A stretch of DNA of 6,939 nt from Candidatus Martarchaeota archaeon (GTDB lineage: Archaea > Micrarchaeota > Micrarchaeia > Micrarchaeales > CABMGC01). Position numbers and translations under genes: made by a program. Of this stretch, positions 4,684 through 6,939 are shown piece by piece. A model generated the notes under the pieces. That model had not been told where the DNA came from, made no database searches, and saw nothing but the letters and a program-made list of their open reading frames with translations. Each line of letters starts with the position of its first letter. Positions within the stretch are counted from its first letter, which is position 1. The DNA lies in the NCBI GenBank assembly GCA_023485825.1, contig JAMCZF010000026.1, forward strand, positions 1 through 6,939, in the 5' to 3' direction.

Positions 4684-4758
4684 ATATTCTTCGGCCCTTT
4701 CTTCGCGAAAGGAGTTGTAGCTCTGCGTTGGCAGGCGTTTTTGCGTTTGCAAGAATAT
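4684..4758 (+). promoter_or_regulatory. Structured 5' leader, candidate three-way junction
   Basis: ATATTCTT (4684-4691) pairs perfectly with AAGAATAT (4751-4758). The enclosed RNA contains two further hairpins: CCTTTC/GAAAGG (4696-4701/4707-4712, loop TTCGC) and CTGC/GCAG (4723-4726/4731-4734, loop GTTG). The outer stem starts at the predicted transcription start. A cis-acting RNA that binds one of the operon's own ribosomal proteins is a reasonable but unproven reading; no known riboswitch family is recognised. Confidence 0.4.
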
Positions 4759-4788
4759 CTACGTTCAGCATCGCACAGCGTGTTCCCC

Positions 4789-5367
4789 ATGGGCGCATAC
4801 AAGTACATAAAGGAAAACTTCCAGAAAGGCTACGGCGAGCGCAGCGACCTTCTGCGCCGGCGAGTCTCCGCGTGGAGGAAGGCCGGCGCCGTGGTGCGCC
4901 TTGACGGGCCGACGAACCTGGCGCGCGCCAGGGAGCTAGGCTACCGCGCGAAGCCCGGAGTGATAGTCGCAAGGGTCAAGACGATAAAGGGCATGTCGAA
5001 GCGCATCAAGCCAAGAGGGGGCAGGAAGCCCTCGAAGAGCGGGCGCTTCTTCTCGTATGCCAAGTCACTGCAGTCTGTTGCAGAAGACCGCGCGTCGCGC
5101 AAGTACATGAATGCCGAAGTGCTTAACTCATATTATATCGGAGAGGACGGCAAGTACCGCTTCTTCGAGGTCATGCTGCTCGACAGGGCGCATCCGGCGA
5201 TAAGCGGCGACGCCATCTACTCAGGAATAACGGGCTCAAAGGGCAGATCATTCAGGGGGCTCACAAGCTCAGGAGTAAAGCACCGCGGGATGGGCGGAAA
5301 GGGCAAGGGCTTTGCCAACAACAGGCCAAGCGTCAGGTCCGCTCACCGCGGCGTAAAGGTAATATAG
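4789..5367 (+). CDS. rpl15e: Large ribosomal subunit protein eL15 (L15e)
   Basis: This is an archaeal/eukaryotic-specific protein of the 50S subunit that binds 23S rRNA. The product has 192 residues, the usual length. Landmarks: MGAYKYIKENF at the N-terminus, RRRVSAWRKAGAVVRLDGPT (24-43), ARARELGYRAKPGVIVARV (45-63), a basic stretch KRIKPRGGRKPSKSGR (71-86), and ASRKYMNAEVLNSYYIGEDG (102-121), nearly invariant in the family. HPAI (135-138) and RSFRGLTSSGVKHRGMGGKG (153-172) follow. The frame stays open upstream to a TTG at 4741, but those 16 codons fall in the leader and have no family counterpart, so ATG 4789 is preferred. No Shine-Dalgarno is seen before it. Its TAG shares a base with a possible GTG start of pcc1. 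It is first in the operon. Confidence 0.96.
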   Translation: MGAYKYIKENFQKGYGERSDLLRRRVSAWRKAGAVVRLDGPTNLARARELGYRAKPGVIVARVKTIKGMSKRIKPRGGRKPSKSGRFFSYAKSLQSVAEDRASRKYMNAEVLNSYYIGEDGKYRFFEVMLLDRAHPAISGDAIYSGITGSKGRSFRGLTSSGVKHRGMGGKGKGFANNRPSVRSAHRGVKVI

Positions 5368-5369
5368 TG

Positions 5370-5660
5370 ATGAATATGCCAAGCTCAACAATCCACATAA
5401 GCCTCGACCGCCCTGCGGATTATGCAAAGGCCGTGGGAGGCAGGATCTCATACCCGGACTCAAGCGCGCAGCTCCGTCCGTATGGGAACACGCTCGAGAT
5501 AAGCTTTACTGCAAATGATACGAAGTCGCTGTTTTCAGCGATGAACAGCATTCTGCGCCAGCTCACAATTGTGGACAATGCCATGAGTTCAGCAGAAGGC
5601 ACGAAGCCGCAAAGGCCCGGTGCCATGAAGGGCAGGAATTCTGGCAAGGCGATGCTATGA
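5370..5660 (+). CDS. pcc1: KEOPS complex subunit Pcc1
   Basis: Pcc1 is the small dimerising subunit of KEOPS, which with Kae1, Bud32 and Cgi121 installs t6A at position 37 of ANN-decoding tRNAs; it forms the platform for Kae1. The product is 96 aa. The alpha-beta Pcc1 fold is visible as strand TIHISLD, then IDs such as GRISYPDSS, a strand LEISFTAND, and the family's signature helix SLFSAMNSILRQLTIVDNAM (54-73, numbered from the GTG at 5367). The basic tail after about residue 78 (KPQRPGAMKGRNSGKAML) is longer than usual. Three starts are possible: GTG 5367 (overlapping the eL15 stop), ATG 5370 and ATG 5376. ATG 5370 is chosen for its spacing of nine bases from a weak AAAGGT (5355-5360). Its end overlaps the uL3 start (ATGA). 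Placement between ribosomal genes couples tRNA modification to ribosome synthesis. Confidence 0.82.
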   Translation: MNMPSSTIHISLDRPADYAKAVGGRISYPDSSAQLRPYGNTLEISFTANDTKSLFSAMNSILRQLTIVDNAMSSAEGTKPQRPGAMKGRNSGKAML

Positions 5661-6619
5661 CAAAGAAGGGATCGATGGAATACTGGCCGCACCGCCGCGC
5701 AAAGAGGGTTATGCCTAGGGTTCGCACTTCCCCGAGTTCGCAGGACAAGGAGCTTCTCGGGTTCGCCGCCTTCAAGGCCGGAATGACCCACGTGATGATG
5801 GTCGACGATTCAGAGGGTCCTGCAAAGGGCACAGAGGTGGCGCGCGCCGCCACGGTGCTCGAGATACCCAAGGTGCACATCTACGGCATAAGGTTCTACG
5901 GAAAGGGCTATCCGTCTTACAGGCGATCCCTTGGAGAGGTATACGACGCAACGCTGGCAGCCAAGGTAGGCATAAAGTCCATCAAGAAGAACGACGTGGA
6001 GCACTTCAAGGGCATGGCAGACAAGCTCGATGATGTAACCGCTCTTGCGTTCCTAGACGCATCGTCCATGGGCTTCGGGAACAAGCGCGTCCTGCGCTTC
6101 GAGGTTCCCGTAGGAGGCAAGGGCGCGTCCGAGAAGCTGGCCCACATCCAGGGCATACTCGGAAAGGAGGTAAAGATAAACGACTTCATAAAGCCCGGGG
6201 ATTACATAGACATAACCGGCGTAAGCAAGGGAAAGGGCTGGGCTGGCATAATCAAGAGGTTCGGAGCAGCGGAGCGCTACCACAAATCCACCGGAAAGAT
6301 ACGCCACATAGGCACCCTCGGCGCATGGCATCCGCCTAAGGTGCTCTTCGGAGTGCTGCAGGCGGGCCATATGGGATACAACTACAGGACAGAGATCAAC
6401 AAGCGCATACTCAAGGTCGGCACAAGCGCCGACGCGCAGTCAGTCAACGTCAAGGGCGGTTTCGTGGGCTATGGCAACGTCAAGAGCGATTACGTCATTG
6501 TTGACGGATCCATTCCCGGCCCGGCAAAGCGCCTTGTGCGGATAAGGAAGGCCATAAGGAGCAACCGGCCTGTGAAGCAGCCGCAGATAAACTACATATC
6601 AATAGAATCCAAACAGTGA
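5657..6619 (+). CDS. rpl3: Large ribosomal subunit protein uL3
   Basis: uL3 is an early-assembly protein of the 50S subunit whose extensions reach the peptidyl transferase centre. The product is 320 aa, normal for archaea/eukaryotes and much longer than the bacterial form. Landmarks: GSMEYWPHRRAKRVMPRVR (5-23), LLGFAAFKAGMTHVMMVDD (33-51), TGVSKGKGWAGIIKRFG (187-203), the central loop RHIGTLGAWHPPKV (216-229), and AGHMGYNYRTEINKRILKVG (236-255). The C-terminal strand has VDGSIPGPAKRLVRIRKAI (282-300). The ATG at 5657 overlaps the last codon and stop of pcc1 (ATGA), implying re-initiation. The stop overlaps the next start in TGATG. It is followed by uL4, as in archaeal S10-type operons. Confidence 0.97.
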   Translation: MTKKGSMEYWPHRRAKRVMPRVRTSPSSQDKELLGFAAFKAGMTHVMMVDDSEGPAKGTEVARAATVLEIPKVHIYGIRFYGKGYPSYRRSLGEVYDATLAAKVGIKSIKKNDVEHFKGMADKLDDVTALAFLDASSMGFGNKRVLRFEVPVGGKGASEKLAHIQGILGKEVKINDFIKPGDYIDITGVSKGKGWAGIIKRFGAAERYHKSTGKIRHIGTLGAWHPPKVLFGVLQAGHMGYNYRTEINKRILKVGTSADAQSVNVKGGFVGYGNVKSDYVIVDGSIPGPAKRLVRIRKAIRSNRPVKQPQINYISIESKQ

Positions 6620-6939
6620 TGCTCATGGATGCAAACGTATACGCGCTGGACGGCAAACTGTCAGGCAAGGTCGAACTGCCAGGCATCTTCTCCAAGGAAT
6701 TCAGGGGCGACATAGTGCGAAGAGCCCTTCTCAGCGAGCAAAGCAGCGGGTATCAGCCCCAGGGGCACGATGTCCTCGCAGGCTTCAACACCACCGCAGT
6801 GTACGTGGGCAAGTACTCCGGATACAGGCACGGCAGGCATATGGGAACCGCAATACGCCCGCGGCAGAAGCTCGGCGGCGGCGCGATGGGCGACGTAAGG
6901 CAGGTTCCGTCAAGCGTGAAGGGCCACAGGGCGCTTTGC
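6619..6939 (+). CDS. rpl4: Large ribosomal subunit protein uL4, N-terminal 107 residues (partial)
   Basis: The gene starts at ATG 6619 within TGATG, the last base of the uL3 stop, or possibly at ATG 6625 (MDANVYALDG). It runs off the window without a stop. uL4 lines the peptide exit tunnel of the 50S subunit with its central loop. The translated part shows the archaeal N-terminus NVYALDGKLSGKVELPGIF (6-24), FRGDIVRRALLSEQSSGYQP (28-47), then the Gly/Arg-rich start of the tunnel loop, GKYSGYRHGRHMG (64-76) and PRQKLGGGAMGDVRQVPSSVKGHRAL. Archaeal and eukaryotic uL4 proteins are about 250-400 aa, so well over half is missing. Gene order uL3-uL4 is the conserved head of the S10 cluster. Confidence 0.93.
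   Translation, partial: MLMDANVYALDGKLSGKVELPGIFSKEFRGDIVRRALLSEQSSGYQPQGHDVLAGFNTTAVYVGKYSGYRHGRHMGTAIRPRQKLGGGAMGDVRQVPSSVKGHRALC

Noticed and set aside
4525..4752. Minus-strand 75-codon frame with repeated PPGF
   Set aside because: The PPGF repeat is just the two 13-bp DNA repeats read backwards. It overlaps the eL15 promoter and leader and shows no recognisable protein.
4741..4788. N-terminal extension of eL15 from TTG 4741
   Set aside because: The added 16 residues match nothing in the eL15 family, which begins at M-x-x-Y-x-Y-I, and they overlap the predicted leader structure.

Overview
This is a slice of an archaeal chromosome, most likely from a small-genome DPANN archaeon. Micrarchaeota is my best guess, from the style of the surface protein and the near-leaderless genes, but no phylogenetic marker was tested. 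The archaeal markers are firm: primase small subunit PriS, prefoldin beta, Pth2, eL15, KEOPS subunit Pcc1, archaeal-type uL3 and uL4, and TATA boxes about 26 bases before the predicted transcription starts. Several starts are GTG or TTG.

Left (1-770): the C-terminal part of a secreted, Asn/Ser-rich surface protein on the + strand, with two 18-bp tandem duplications, then an oppositely oriented tRNA-Lys(UUU) with its own TATA box. Bases 1-22 are a perfect reverse complement of 776-797, inside the neighbouring gene. This is either a real inverted duplication or an assembly scar at the window edge.

Centre-left (770-2656, minus strand): pth2, then pfdB, then a DHH/DHHA1 phosphoesterase. pfdB and the phosphoesterase are only 4 bp apart. 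pth2 is divergent from priS (2707-3882, plus strand), and the two core promoters appear to interlock in a 50-bp gap.

Centre-right (3883-4788): no intact gene. It holds a decayed IS200/IS605-family tnpB on the minus strand (lost start, one in-frame stop, one frameshift, and a deletion of nearly the whole catalytic body). TGAA-loop palindromes lie at about 3967-3986 and 4529-4548. Next to it is the control region of the ribosomal-protein operon: two 13-bp direct repeats 21 bp apart, a strong TATA box, and an approximately 100-base leader that can fold into a three-way junction.

Right (4789-6939, plus strand): a tightly coupled operon eL15-pcc1-uL3-uL4 with 1-4 base overlaps or a 2-base gap between genes; uL4 runs off the window. 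It joins large-subunit proteins to a component of the KEOPS complex that makes t6A in ANN-decoding tRNAs.

I see no defence system, CRISPR array or other clearly new multi-gene system. The most interesting items are the structured leader and repeats in front of eL15, the tnpB relic that keeps its guide-RNA-type 3' end, the interlocked pth2/priS promoters, and the 22-bp inverted repeat at the window edge.
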